Assembly (NCBI GenBank): GCA_021812735.1
Contig: JAKAMV010000636.1
Span: forward strand, 1 to 6,088
Reading direction: 5' to 3'
Length of the DNA stretch: 6,088 nt
From: Chloroflexota bacterium
GTDB taxonomy: Bacteria > Chloroflexota > Limnocylindria > Limnocylindrales > CSP1-4
Shown here: positions 1-6,088 of the stretch, piece by piece
Position numbering within the stretch: the stretch's first letter is position 1
Layout: each line of letters starts with the position of its first letter
Translations under genes and position numbers: made by a program
Notes under the pieces: model-generated
What the model saw: only the letters and a program-made list of their open reading frames with translations
What the model was told of the DNA's origin: nothing
Database searches by the model: none

Positions 1-2
1 AT

Positions 3-302
3 CCCTACACCGTCGCGCTCCTCTCGGCGGTGCCGCAGCTCGACCCGCGGGTGAAGCGCCGCCGCATCGTGTTGAAGGGCGACGTCCCCTCGCCGGTCAA
101 CCCGCCCTCGGGCTGCCACTTCCACCCGCGCTGCTGGCTGCGCGAGCGGCTCGGCAACCCCGAGATCTGCGCCACGGTCGACCCGGCGCTGAACGCGGCG
201 GGCGCGGACCACACCGTCGCCTGCCACTTCGCGGAGCGCACACGGGCGGAGCACGAGGGTCTGATGACGGAGTCGGTCGCGCCGCCGATCCCGCCGGCCT
301 AG
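3..302 (+). CDS. Peptide ABC transporter ATP-binding protein, C-terminal fragment (OppF/DppF type)
   Basis: This is the last 99 codons of an ATPase gene that begins before the window; it ends at TAG 300-302. The visible part is the regulatory C-terminal region that follows the nucleotide-binding domain in OppD/OppF-type ATPases (oligo_HPY family). It opens with [11 protein letters not shown], the usual continuation of the family's 'HPYT' motif. It then has the '[19 protein letters not shown]' block and ends the domain with HTVACHF. Four cysteines (codons at 114, 132, 168 and 222) have the spacing C-x5-C-x11-C-x17-C, the pattern tied to a [4Fe-4S] cluster in DppD/OppD relatives. The '[10 protein letters not shown]' wording is more typical of the F subunit than the D subunit. 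No ATP-binding motif lies in this fragment. The gene should be the last of a separate upstream peptide-importer cluster, because the next gene starts a new complete set. The D/F assignment is inference; the family is clear. Confidence 0.93.
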   Translation, partial: PYTVALLSAVPQLDPRVKRRRIVLKGDVPSPVNPPSGCHFHPRCWLRERLGNPEICATVDPALNAAGADHTVACHFAERTRAEHEGLMTESVAPPIPPA

Positions 303-451
303 CGCGGTCCGGGGCGCAGACTCGGGCGGGGCGGCGATCGAGCCGGCGTGGCGGTTGTATTCCGGGCGCCCACGCCGGGCGGTAGCGTGGCATGATGGAG
401 GCTCGCGCGGGCCGCGGAGCGGCTCGGCGGGAGCTGTGCAGGGAGGAGAGC
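303..451 (+). promoter_or_regulatory. Intergenic region with probable promoter of the dpp-like operon
   Basis: These 149 bases separate the upstream ATPase stop from the binding-protein start and are the natural place for the operon promoter. TTGTAT at 355-360 resembles a -35 box. TAGCGT at 383-388 resembles a -10 box, but the 22-base spacer is longer than the usual 16-18, so the pair is doubtful. Between them CCGGGCG occurs twice (362-368 and 375-381, 13 bases apart), and 364-371 is the palindrome GGGCGCCC; these could be part of an operator. I see no hairpin followed by a T-run that would terminate the upstream operon, so read-through from it is possible. The existence of a promoter here is inferred from gene layout more than from sequence. 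Confidence 0.3.
441..450 (+). promoter_or_regulatory. Ribosome binding site of the binding-protein gene
   Basis: GGGAGGAGAG is a strong Shine-Dalgarno match; its GGAGG core (442-446) ends 5 bases before ATG 452. This decides the start. The in-frame ATGs at 392 and 395 would add 20 or 19 charged residues in front of the signal peptide and lack such a site. Confidence 0.85.
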
Positions 452-2227
452 ATGGCGCGATCCAGACTATTCACGTTGCTCGCGGTGGCGGGTCTCGCGT
501 TCAGCGCCTGTTCGGGCGCGGCCGTCACGCAGGCGCCGTCGTCCGCGGCACCGGCGGTCAGCACCGCGCCCGCGGCCGGGTCGGCAGCGCCCTCGCCCGG
601 GGCGTCGACGGCAGCCGGAGCGCCAAAGGAGGGTGGCACGCTCGTCGTCGGCCTCGACGGCGACATGGTCTACGCCGACCCTTCGCTCATCAGCGACAGC
701 AATTCGTCGTACGTAGATGCCCAGGTAGTGCAGGGGCTCGTTGGCCTGAAACCGGGTACCGTCAGCGACGTGATCCCGGTCCTTGCCGCCGCCATGCCCA
801 CCGTGAGCGCCGATGGCAAGACCTACACCTTCACGCTGCGGACCGGCATCAAGTTCCACGACGGGACGCCGTTCAACGCCGCAGCCGTGAAGTACAACTA
901 TGACCGGTGGAAGAACTTCCCAGCCGGTCCGCTCCAGGACAACGCCTACTACTACGGCGCAGTCTTCGGCGGATTTGGCGCGAGCTCGAACATCGCGTCG
1001 GTGGATGCGCCGAACGACACTACGGTGATCTTCCACCTCAAGCAACCGCAGAGCAACTTCCTGATCAGCCAGACGATTCAGCCGTTCGGGATCCAGAGTC
1101 CGGCCGCGCTGGCGGCGGGCGATGCCAACAACCCGCAGCTGGATAAGAACCCGTATGCCCAAGGGCAGGGCGGAGTTGGGAAGAGCATGGTCGGCACCGG
1201 GCCGTTCATGTTCAAGGAGTGGGTCCCCAATGACCACGTCACGTTGGTCAAGAACCCGAACTACTGGGACCCGGCTGGGATGGCGCACCTCGATCAGATC
1301 GTCTTCAAGCCGTTCAAGGACCAGACCGCGAAGCTGCAGGCGCTGCAGTCGGGTGACATCGACTTCGCGCAGACGGTCTCTCCGTCCGACGTCCAGACGA
1401 TCCAGTCGAGCGGTAACCTGCAGGTGATCGACCGCGGGCAGTCCTGCAACATCGGGCAGATCTCGATGAACCAGGACCCCAACACGAAGGGCGCCGACGA
1501 TCCGGCCGGGCACAAGCTGCTGCAGAACAAGGACATCCGCATGGCGATCGCCTACGCGGTGAACAAGCAGGCGTACATCCAGGCGTTCTACGCTGGCCTG
1601 GCGAAGCCGGCCGATAACTGGATGCCGCCGTCAACGCAGTACTACAAGCCAGAGAACCTGCCGACGTACGATCCCACCAAGGCGAAGCAGCTCATCCAGC
1701 AGTCGGGTGTCCCGGCCAATCAGCTGACCATCGACCTGTATTATCCGTCAGACGTCGTGCGGCCCTATATGCCCGATCCGAAGGGCCTGGCACAGGCGAT
1801 CGCGCAGGATCTGCAGGCGGTCGGCTTCACCATCAACCTCAAGAGCGAGGGGTGGCGCACCGGGTACATCTCCGACGAGGAGGTCGGGAAGTTCCCGATG
1901 TGGCTCCTCGGCTGGACGTGTGACTGGGCCGGGCCTGACAACTTCCTCCTGACGGCTTTCTTCCACTACAACGGCAACACGCCGTCTCCGGAATTCGCGT
2001 ACCGGAACGACGAGCTGAACCAGACCATGACCGCGGCCCTGGCGGCCACGGATTCGACGCAGATCCAGGCGCTCTGGCAGAAGGCGCAGGATCTGATCGC
2101 AGCCGACATGCCGACGGTTCCGCTGGTCAACTCGGCGCCGCCTGGCGCCGCGGCCAAGTACGTGATGGGCTTCGTCGGGGCCGGCAACCTGACCGAGGAA
2201 TTCAACTCGGTCTGGCTCAACAAGTAG
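452..2227 (+). CDS. dppA: Peptide ABC transporter substrate-binding lipoprotein (DppA-like, SBP family 5)
   Basis: This 591-residue lipoprotein should capture peptides outside the membrane and pass them to the permeases encoded next. A short basic N-terminus and hydrophobic stretch (residues 2-19) lead to a lipobox FSAC with the lipidated Cys20; Phe at -3 is slightly atypical. Residues 21-59 are an Ala/Pro/Ser-rich tether. The SBP_bac_5 domain starts at EGGTLVVG (about 60) and runs to the C-terminus. It includes the family signature around 126-153 (FTLRTGIKFHDGTPFNAAAV), 'GTGPFMFKEW' near 248 and 'NPNYWD' near 268. From remembered E. coli sequences, Arg437 (in VRPYMPDP) aligns with DppA Arg355, and Asp491 (in WTCDWAGPDNF) with DppA Asp408/OppA Asp419, which bind the peptide termini. 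Cys332 and Cys490 lie close to the positions of the OppA disulfide. The longer reading from ATG 392 is rejected because it buries the signal peptide. Family 5 also includes nickel, glutathione and sugar binders, so the peptide specificity is inference. Confidence 0.93.
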   Translation: MARSRLFTLLAVAGLAFSACSGAAVTQAPSSAAPAVSTAPAAGSAAPSPGASTAAGAPKEGGTLVVGLDGDMVYADPSLISDSNSSYVDAQVVQGLVGLKPGTVSDVIPVLAAAMPTVSADGKTYTFTLRTGIKFHDGTPFNAAAVKYNYDRWKNFPAGPLQDNAYYYGAVFGGFGASSNIASVDAPNDTTVIFHLKQPQSNFLISQTIQPFGIQSPAALAAGDANNPQLDKNPYAQGQGGVGKSMVGTGPFMFKEWVPNDHVTLVKNPNYWDPAGMAHLDQIVFKPFKDQTAKLQALQSGDIDFAQTVSPSDVQTIQSSGNLQVIDRGQSCNIGQISMNQDPNTKGADDPAGHKLLQNKDIRMAIAYAVNKQAYIQAFYAGLAKPADNWMPPSTQYYKPENLPTYDPTKAKQLIQQSGVPANQLTIDLYYPSDVVRPYMPDPKGLAQAIAQDLQAVGFTINLKSEGWRTGYISDEEVGKFPMWLLGWTCDWAGPDNFLLTAFFHYNGNTPSPEFAYRNDELNQTMTAALAATDSTQIQALWQKAQDLIAADMPTVPLVNSAPPGAAAKYVMGFVGAGNLTEEFNSVWLNK

Positions 2228-2237
2228 GCGTGAGGCG

Positions 2238-2271
2238 GGATTGGGGACGTCCCTGTGGGCCTCCCCAATCC
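2238..2271 (+). promoter_or_regulatory. Perfect 10-bp inverted repeat (hairpin) between binding protein and permeases
   Basis: GGATTGGGGA (2238-2247) and TCCCCAATCC (2262-2271) are exact reverse complements around a 14-base loop, which itself can pair CCC 2251-2253 with GGG 2257-2259. The stem starts 11 bases after the TAG at 2225-2227. No T-run follows, so it is not a canonical intrinsic terminator. Hairpins at this place in binding-protein-dependent transport operons often protect or partly terminate the transcript, so that the binding protein is made in excess over the membrane parts. That role here is inference; the structure itself is plainly visible. Confidence 0.7.
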
Positions 2272-2327
2272 ATCGCCGAACGGCCCCGCGTCGCCGGCGC
2301 GCGTCGCGTGGGTAGCGGCAGCGAGGC

Positions 2328-2336
2328 AGGGGCGGA
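2328..2336 (+). promoter_or_regulatory. Ribosome binding site supporting a TTG start for the first permease
   Basis: AGGGGCGGA is purine-rich and ends 6 bases before TTG 2343. No ATG or GTG lies at a suitable place. A TTG start gives the N-terminus MLRYIVRRVLGAIPVL, which matches the normal beginning of DppB-family permeases, so this site decides the start. Confidence 0.6.
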
Positions 2337-2342
2337 CACCGG

Positions 2343-3347
2343 TTGCTGAGGTACATCGTCCGGCGGGTGCTGGGAGCCATCCCGGTCCTGTTCGGCCTGT
2401 CGGTCATCCTCTTTGCGTTTGTCCGCCTGCTGCCGGGCGATCCAGCGATCGCGATCCTCGGGCAGCATGCCACTCCCGCGCTCATCCAGCAGGTGCATCA
2501 GTCGCTGGGACTAGACAAGCCGATCTACATCCAGTACATCCAGTACATCAACGGCCTGCTGCACGGCGATTTCGGGTACAGCATCATCAATGGTCGGTCC
2601 GTCCTGAGTGACTTCGCGCACCGCTTTCCGGGCACCGTAGAGCTGACGATCGGAGCGCTCATCGTCGCGGTCGGAATCGGTATTCCACTCGGCCGACTGG
2701 CCGCCCGCCACCCGAACGGGTGGATCGACGGGACCGTGACCGTGATCTCGTTGTTCGGAATCTCCATCCCGATCTTCGTCCTCGGCTACTCGCTGGTCTT
2801 CATCTTTGCCGTGCAGCTGCACTGGTTGCCCGCCGCCGGACAGCTCGACCCGCGCATCGACCTGACCCCTCACACGAACATGGTGTTGATCGACGCGATC
2901 ATCGATGGCCAGCCTGCGGCGTTCGTCGACGGACTCCGCCACCTCGTCCTGCCGGCGATCGCACTCGGGTCCATCCCGCTGGCGATCATCACACGGATCA
3001 CCCGGGCATCGGTGATCGACGTGAGCAACGAGGACTACGTGCGGACGGCGCGCGCCAAGGGCCTGTCCGAGCGCCGCGTGAATGACCGCCACATCATGCG
3101 CAACGCCTGGTTGCCCGTGACGACCATCATCGGCCTCGAGGTCGGCGGTCTGCTGGCGGGCGCCGTGATCACCGAGACCGTCTTTTCCTGGAATGGCGTC
3201 GGTTCCTGGGTGGTGGATGCGATCCAGGACCACGATTATTTCGTGATCCAGTCGTCGATCCTGATCTTTGCGGTGATCTTCCTCGTGGTGAACCTCGTGG
3301 TGGACATCGGCTACGCCTACCTCAACCCGCGCATTCGGTACGGCTGA
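2343..3347 (+). CDS. dppB: Peptide ABC transporter permease (DppB-like)
   Basis: This 334-residue integral membrane protein forms one half of the channel of the peptide importer. Its length and N-terminus (MLRYIVRRVLGAIPVLFGLS) are typical of DppB/OppB. About six membrane segments are visible, near residues 10-30, 100-122, 135-157, 200-217, 255-278 and 302-325. A large external loop with 'LLPGDPA' (29-35) and 'GLLHGDFGYS' (71-80) follows the first. The coupling helix that docks onto the ATPases is the EAA loop DYVRTARAKGLSERRV (231-246) with its conserved Gly240, followed by 'RNAWLPV'. 'ETVFSWNGVG' (278-287) and the C-terminal 'AYLNPRIRYG' are also family hallmarks. Translation starts at TTG behind a purine-rich site. 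The stop codon TGA 3345-3347 lies 1 base before the next ATG, so the two permeases are probably translationally coupled. A 9-base unit (TACATCCAG) is repeated at 2526-2543, giving YIQYIQ, without disturbing the frame. Confidence 0.95.
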   Translation: MLRYIVRRVLGAIPVLFGLSVILFAFVRLLPGDPAIAILGQHATPALIQQVHQSLGLDKPIYIQYIQYINGLLHGDFGYSIINGRSVLSDFAHRFPGTVELTIGALIVAVGIGIPLGRLAARHPNGWIDGTVTVISLFGISIPIFVLGYSLVFIFAVQLHWLPAAGQLDPRIDLTPHTNMVLIDAIIDGQPAAFVDGLRHLVLPAIALGSIPLAIITRITRASVIDVSNEDYVRTARAKGLSERRVNDRHIMRNAWLPVTTIIGLEVGGLLAGAVITETVFSWNGVGSWVVDAIQDHDYFVIQSSILIFAVIFLVVNLVVDIGYAYLNPRIRYG

Positions 3348-3348
3348 C

Positions 3349-4245
3349 ATGACGGCCGGGAGCACGACGGTGGCCGTTCGGGCGGCGTCGACGCGCGCCA
3401 GCCGCGGCCTCTGGCGTGACGCGTTCCAGCGTCTGCTGCGCAACGGCCCGGCGCTGGTCGGGCTGTTCTGCATCGCGGTCTTCGTGGTGGGGGCCATCTT
3501 CGCGCCGTTCATCGCCCCGTACGATCCGGTGGTGGGCAAGATCGTCGACCGGATGCAGCCGCCGAGCGCCGCGCACCTGATGGGGACCGACCTGCTGGGG
3601 CGCGACGAGTTCTCCCGCGTGCTCTATGGCGCCCGGCTCAGTCTGCAGGTCGGCGTGATCGCCGTCGTCTTCGGGTTGTTCTTCGGTGTCAGCATCGGTG
3701 CCATCGCGGGCGGGGCGGGCGGCAAAGTGGATGCGGTCCTGATGCGGATCACCGACGTGCTGCTCGCGGTGCCCGGGATCTTGCTCGCGATCGGGATCGT
3801 GGCGTGGCTGGGCCGCGGACAGCTCCAGATCATGCTCGCGGTCGGGGTCTCGTACGCGCCGATCTTCGCCCGCCTGCTGCGCGGCAGCCTGCTCGCCCTG
3901 CGCGAGTCGGACTTCGTGATCGCCGCGCGGTCGATGGGCGCGTCCGCGCCCCGGATCCTGCTCCGCCACATGCTGCCGAACGCACTCACGCCGCTGATCG
4001 TCCAGGCCACGCTGGCCCTGGCGACCGCGATCATCGACGTCGCCGGTCTCGGGTTCCTGGGTCTCGGTCCGGGCGACCCGCGGATCGCCGAATGGGGCGA
4101 GATGCTCACCGATTCGGCGCGCTTCCTGCAGTCCGCCCCATACCTGATCTTCTTCCCCGGCGCCGCGATCACGATCAGCGCCATCGGCTTCAACCTGCTC
4201 GGCGACGGACTGCGCGAGTCGCTCGATCCGCGCCTGAAGCGGTGA
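3349..4245 (+). CDS. dppC: Peptide ABC transporter permease (DppC-like)
   Basis: This 298-residue membrane protein is the partner of the preceding permease in the channel. A hydrophilic N-terminal segment of about 30 residues is followed by the OppC_N region, with the first membrane helix near 33-54 and '[10 protein letters not shown]' after it. The family signature [20 protein letters not shown] (76-95) is intact. More membrane helices lie near 98-120, 133-154, 160-178, 210-232 and 262-284. The EAA coupling loop is [20 protein letters not shown] (187-206) with Gly197, followed by '[12 protein letters not shown]'. The end, [14 protein letters not shown], is the usual C-terminus of DppC/OppC proteins, so the gene looks complete. 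The ATG follows the dppB-like stop by 1 base with no clear separate ribosome site, which points to coupled translation. The ATPase gene follows after 7 bases. Peptide specificity rests on the binding protein, not on this sequence. Confidence 0.95.
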   Translation: MTAGSTTVAVRAASTRASRGLWRDAFQRLLRNGPALVGLFCIAVFVVGAIFAPFIAPYDPVVGKIVDRMQPPSAAHLMGTDLLGRDEFSRVLYGARLSLQVGVIAVVFGLFFGVSIGAIAGGAGGKVDAVLMRITDVLLAVPGILLAIGIVAWLGRGQLQIMLAVGVSYAPIFARLLRGSLLALRESDFVIAARSMGASAPRILLRHMLPNALTPLIVQATLALATAIIDVAGLGFLGLGPGDPRIAEWGEMLTDSARFLQSAPYLIFFPGAAITISAIGFNLLGDGLRESLDPRLKR

Positions 4246-4252
4246 CGGCCAC

Positions 4253-5455
4253 ATGACGCTCCTGTCCGTTCGCGACCTCGTCGTCCGGTTCCGGACCCAC
4301 GACGGGACGGTCTATGCGGTCAACGCTGTCTCGTTCGATGTCGACGAGGGCGAGACGCTCGGGCTGGTGGGCGAGTCGGGCTGCGGCAAGAGCGTGACGA
4401 ATCTGGCCGTCATGCGCCTGCTGCCGAAACCGGCGGGTCGCGTCGAGGGCGGGCGGGTCGTGTTCGAGGGCCAAGACCTCACACGGCTGAGCGAGGCGGA
4501 GATGCGCGATCTCCGGGGCAAGGAGATCGCGATGATCTTCCAGGACCCGATGACGAGCCTGAACCCCGTACTGACGATCGAAGAGCAGATGGTCGAGACG
4601 ATCCGGGCGCATCGTGCGGTGGGTCCCCGGGAGGCGCGCGACCGGGCGATCGAGCTGTTGGGGATGGTCGGCATCCCGAGCCCCGAGCTCCGCCTCAAGA
4701 ACTACCCCCACCATTTCTCGGGCGGCATGCGTCAGCGGGTGATGATCGCCATGGCACTCGCGCTGGAGCCGAAACTGCTGATCGCGGACGAGCCCACCAC
4801 CGCGCTCGACGTCACCATCCAGGCCCAGGTCCTCGAGCTGCTCCAGCGCCTGACGGCAGAGCGGGGGACGGCCGTCATCCTGATCACGCACGATCTGGGC
4901 GTGGTGGCCGGGATGACGCGCCGCATCAACGTGATGTACGCGGGCTTCATCGTGGAGACGGCACCCACCCCGGAGCTCTTCGCGCATCCCCGCCACCCGT
5001 ACACCGTCGGCCTGCTGCACTCGATCCCTCGCCTCGACGGTCCGGCCGGCGAGCCGCTCATTCCGATCGAGGGGACGCCGCCGGATCTGCGCTGGGCGCC
5101 CGTCGGCTGCCCGTTCGCACCGCGCTGCGCCTGGCGGGTGGCGCAGTGCTGGGACGAGAACCCGACCCTGGAACCCCTCGTGACCGGTGTACCGATCCAG
5201 ATGACGGGAGCTCGGGCAACGCACCGTATCGCCTGCTGGAATCCGCCGACCGCCGAGGAGGCGTCCGCGGGGCGGCCGCTCCGTGAGGGGTTCGTGCCGG
5301 CGCCGCTGCCCACGCGGCCGGGCGACGGCCGCGCCGTGGCGCCCCTCCTCGAGGCCGAAGACCTCGTCGTGTTCACGCCCGGTCGGGATCCGGTGACGGC
5401 GCTGCCCGGCGCGCGGAGCCTGCCCGAACCGCCCGGACCGGAGTCGCAACCATGA
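4253..5455 (+). CDS. dppD: Peptide ABC transporter ATP-binding protein (DppD-like) with extended C-terminal tail
   Basis: This 400-residue cytoplasmic ATPase is one half of the nucleotide-binding pair that drives peptide import. All motifs are intact: Walker A GESGCGKS (40-47, Lys46), Q-loop Gln97 in [11 protein letters not shown], signature FSGGMRQR (155-162), Walker B LLIADE (175-180, catalytic Glu180), D-loop ALD (184-186) and H-loop His213. The C-terminal oligo_HPY region begins at HPYT (248-251). Cys286, Cys292, Cys299 and Cys328 (C-x5-C-x6-C-x28-C) match the [4Fe-4S]-binding pattern known from DppD proteins. Most family members end soon after this last cysteine (about 320-345 residues). 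Here about 70 residues follow, rich in Pro, Ala and Arg, and including [13 protein letters not shown] (364-376), which resembles the start of an ABC ATPase domain. The start ATG lies 7 bases after the permease stop. The stop TGA overlaps the next gene's ATG as ATGA, a sign of translational coupling. The tail is in frame and GC-rich like the rest of the gene. Confidence 0.95.
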   Translation: MTLLSVRDLVVRFRTHDGTVYAVNAVSFDVDEGETLGLVGESGCGKSVTNLAVMRLLPKPAGRVEGGRVVFEGQDLTRLSEAEMRDLRGKEIAMIFQDPMTSLNPVLTIEEQMVETIRAHRAVGPREARDRAIELLGMVGIPSPELRLKNYPHHFSGGMRQRVMIAMALALEPKLLIADEPTTALDVTIQAQVLELLQRLTAERGTAVILITHDLGVVAGMTRRINVMYAGFIVETAPTPELFAHPRHPYTVGLLHSIPRLDGPAGEPLIPIEGTPPDLRWAPVGCPFAPRCAWRVAQCWDENPTLEPLVTGVPIQMTGARATHRIACWNPPTAEEASAGRPLREGFVPAPLPTRPGDGRAVAPLLEAEDLVVFTPGRDPVTALPGARSLPEPPGPESQP

Positions 5456-6088
5456 GCGCGCTGCCCACCGCAGATCGTCCATCGACCGCTGGCGGGCCGC
5501 TCCTCGAGGTCTCCGACCTGCGGATGTTCTTCCCGATCACGCAGGGGATCGTGATCGGGCGCCACGTGGGAGACGTGCGGGCCGTCGACGGCGTCTCGCT
5601 CAGCCTGCGCCGGGGCGAGACGCTGGGTCTCGTGGGCGAGTCGGGCTGTGGGAAGAGCACCACGGGGCGCGCGATCGTTCGCCTCTACCGGCCCACCGGC
5701 GGCCGCATCGTGTTCGACGGCGTCGACATTACGCGCCTCGAGGGCGCGCCGCTGCGGCGCATGCGCCGCCACATGCAGATGATCTTCCAGGACCCGTACG
5801 CGAGCCTGAACCCGCGCATGACCGCCGCGGGGATCGTCGGCGAGCCGCTCGACATCCACGGGATCGGCACCAGTCGCGAGCGGCGCGAGCGCGTCCGCGA
5901 GCTGTTCGAGGTCGTGGGCCTCGACCCCGACTATGGCGAGCGCTACCCGCACGAGTTTTCGGGCGGCCAACGGCAGCGCATCGGCGTCGCGCGGGCCCTC
6001 GCCGTCAACCCGGACCTGATCGTTGCCGACGAGCCGGTGAGCGCGCTCGATGTGTCGATCCAGGCGCAGATCATCAACCTCCTCGAAC
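5452..6088 (+). CDS. dppF: Peptide ABC transporter ATP-binding protein, N-terminal part (DppF-like)
   Basis: This gene runs off the window; 212 complete codons are visible with no stop. It encodes the second ATPase of the importer. After a 15-residue leader, the domain starts at [13 protein letters not shown] (16-28). It then has the insertion '[15 protein letters not shown]' (36-50) that typifies the OppF/DppF subfamily. Walker [10 protein letters not shown] (62-70, Lys68), Q-loop Gln113 in [11 protein letters not shown], signature FSGGQRQR (169-176), Walker B LIVADE (189-194, Glu194) and D-loop SALD (197-200) are all intact. The H-loop and C-terminal oligo_HPY region lie beyond the edge. 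'[11 protein letters not shown]' and '[15 protein letters not shown]' separate it from the D subunit, which has '[10 protein letters not shown]' and '[15 protein letters not shown]'. The ATG overlaps the preceding TGA by one base (ATGA 5452-5455), so translation is probably coupled. It should pair with the DppD-like protein as an asymmetric dimer under the DppB/DppC channel. Confidence 0.95.
   Translation, partial: MSALPTADRPSTAGGPLLEVSDLRMFFPITQGIVIGRHVGDVRAVDGVSLSLRRGETLGLVGESGCGKSTTGRAIVRLYRPTGGRIVFDGVDITRLEGAPLRRMRRHMQMIFQDPYASLNPRMTAAGIVGEPLDIHGIGTSRERRERVRELFEVVGLDPDYGERYPHEFSGGQRQRIGVARALAVNPDLIVADEPVSALDVSIQAQIINLLE

Noticed and set aside
392..451. Longer start of the binding protein at ATG 392
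   Set aside because: It adds 20 charged residues before a clear lipoprotein signal peptide and has no good ribosome site, whereas ATG 452 has a strong one.
355..903. + strand open frame overlapping the start of the binding-protein gene
   Set aside because: Arg/Gly-rich out-of-frame translation that conflicts with the well-supported lipoprotein reading.
467..1513. Long open frame on the - strand opposite the binding-protein gene
   Set aside because: Its translation is Arg-rich with no recognisable domain; it is a shadow of a GC-rich gene with strong third-position bias.
2238..2271. Intrinsic terminator
   Set aside because: The hairpin is perfect but the bases after it (CATCGCC) have no T-run, and the operon clearly continues; kept as a regulatory hairpin instead.
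2511..3539. Long - strand open frame opposite the permeases
   Set aside because: Low-complexity Asp/His/Arg-rich product spanning the junction of two clear + strand genes; a codon-bias artefact.
4190..5970. Overlapping - strand open frames of about 400 codons opposite the two ATPase genes
   Set aside because: They are antisense to intact ABC ATPase motifs on the + strand and show no domain of their own.
1..6088. A previously undescribed system, CRISPR array, tRNA, transposon or phage element
   Set aside because: Every sizeable stretch is explained by canonical Dpp/Opp importer genes; no regularly spaced repeats, tRNA-like folds, transposase motifs or terminal inverted repeats were seen.

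Overview
The window is a nearly complete five-gene ABC importer operon of the dipeptide/oligopeptide (Dpp/Opp) class, preceded by the tail of a second ATPase gene of the same class. DNA is strongly GC-rich, codons mostly end in G or C, and all genes are on the + strand. The substrate-binding protein has a lipoprotein signal and an Ala/Pro/Ser-rich tether, as expected of a monoderm or atypical-envelope bacterium. Overall style (high GC, 'EGGTLVVG' start of the mature domain) suggests Chloroflexota, perhaps a soil or freshwater Limnocylindria-like lineage. Actinomycetota is the main alternative. This placement is an impression from sequence style, not a search result.

Layout: 3-302 is the C-terminal end of an OppF/DppF-type ATPase from an upstream cluster. 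303-451 is a 149-base intergenic region that should hold the promoter of the main operon; only weak promoter-like elements are visible. 452-2227 encodes a family 5 lipoprotein substrate-binding protein (DppA-like). 2228-2342 is a 115-base gap with a perfect 10-bp inverted repeat shortly after the stop codon. 2343-3347 and 3349-4245 encode the two permeases (DppB-like and DppC-like), 1 base apart. 4253-5455 encodes the first ATPase (DppD-like), with an unusual 70-residue C-terminal tail. 5452 to the window end encodes the second ATPase (DppF-like), overlapping the previous gene by ATGA and cut off by the window edge after its Walker B and D-loop.

The genes form one machine. The lipoprotein captures peptide outside the membrane and delivers it to the DppB/DppC channel, and the DppD/DppF heterodimer powers import by ATP hydrolysis. 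Residues matching the peptide-termini ligands of E. coli DppA (Arg437, Asp491) favour a peptide, probably short, as the substrate. Both ATPase C-termini seen here (upstream fragment and DppD) carry the four-cysteine pattern associated with a [4Fe-4S] cluster in this family.

I found no RNA gene, CRISPR array, insertion sequence or phage gene, and no evidence for a previously undescribed system. The points most worth a second look are the DppD tail, which resembles the first strand of another ATPase domain, and the hairpin between the binding protein and the permeases.
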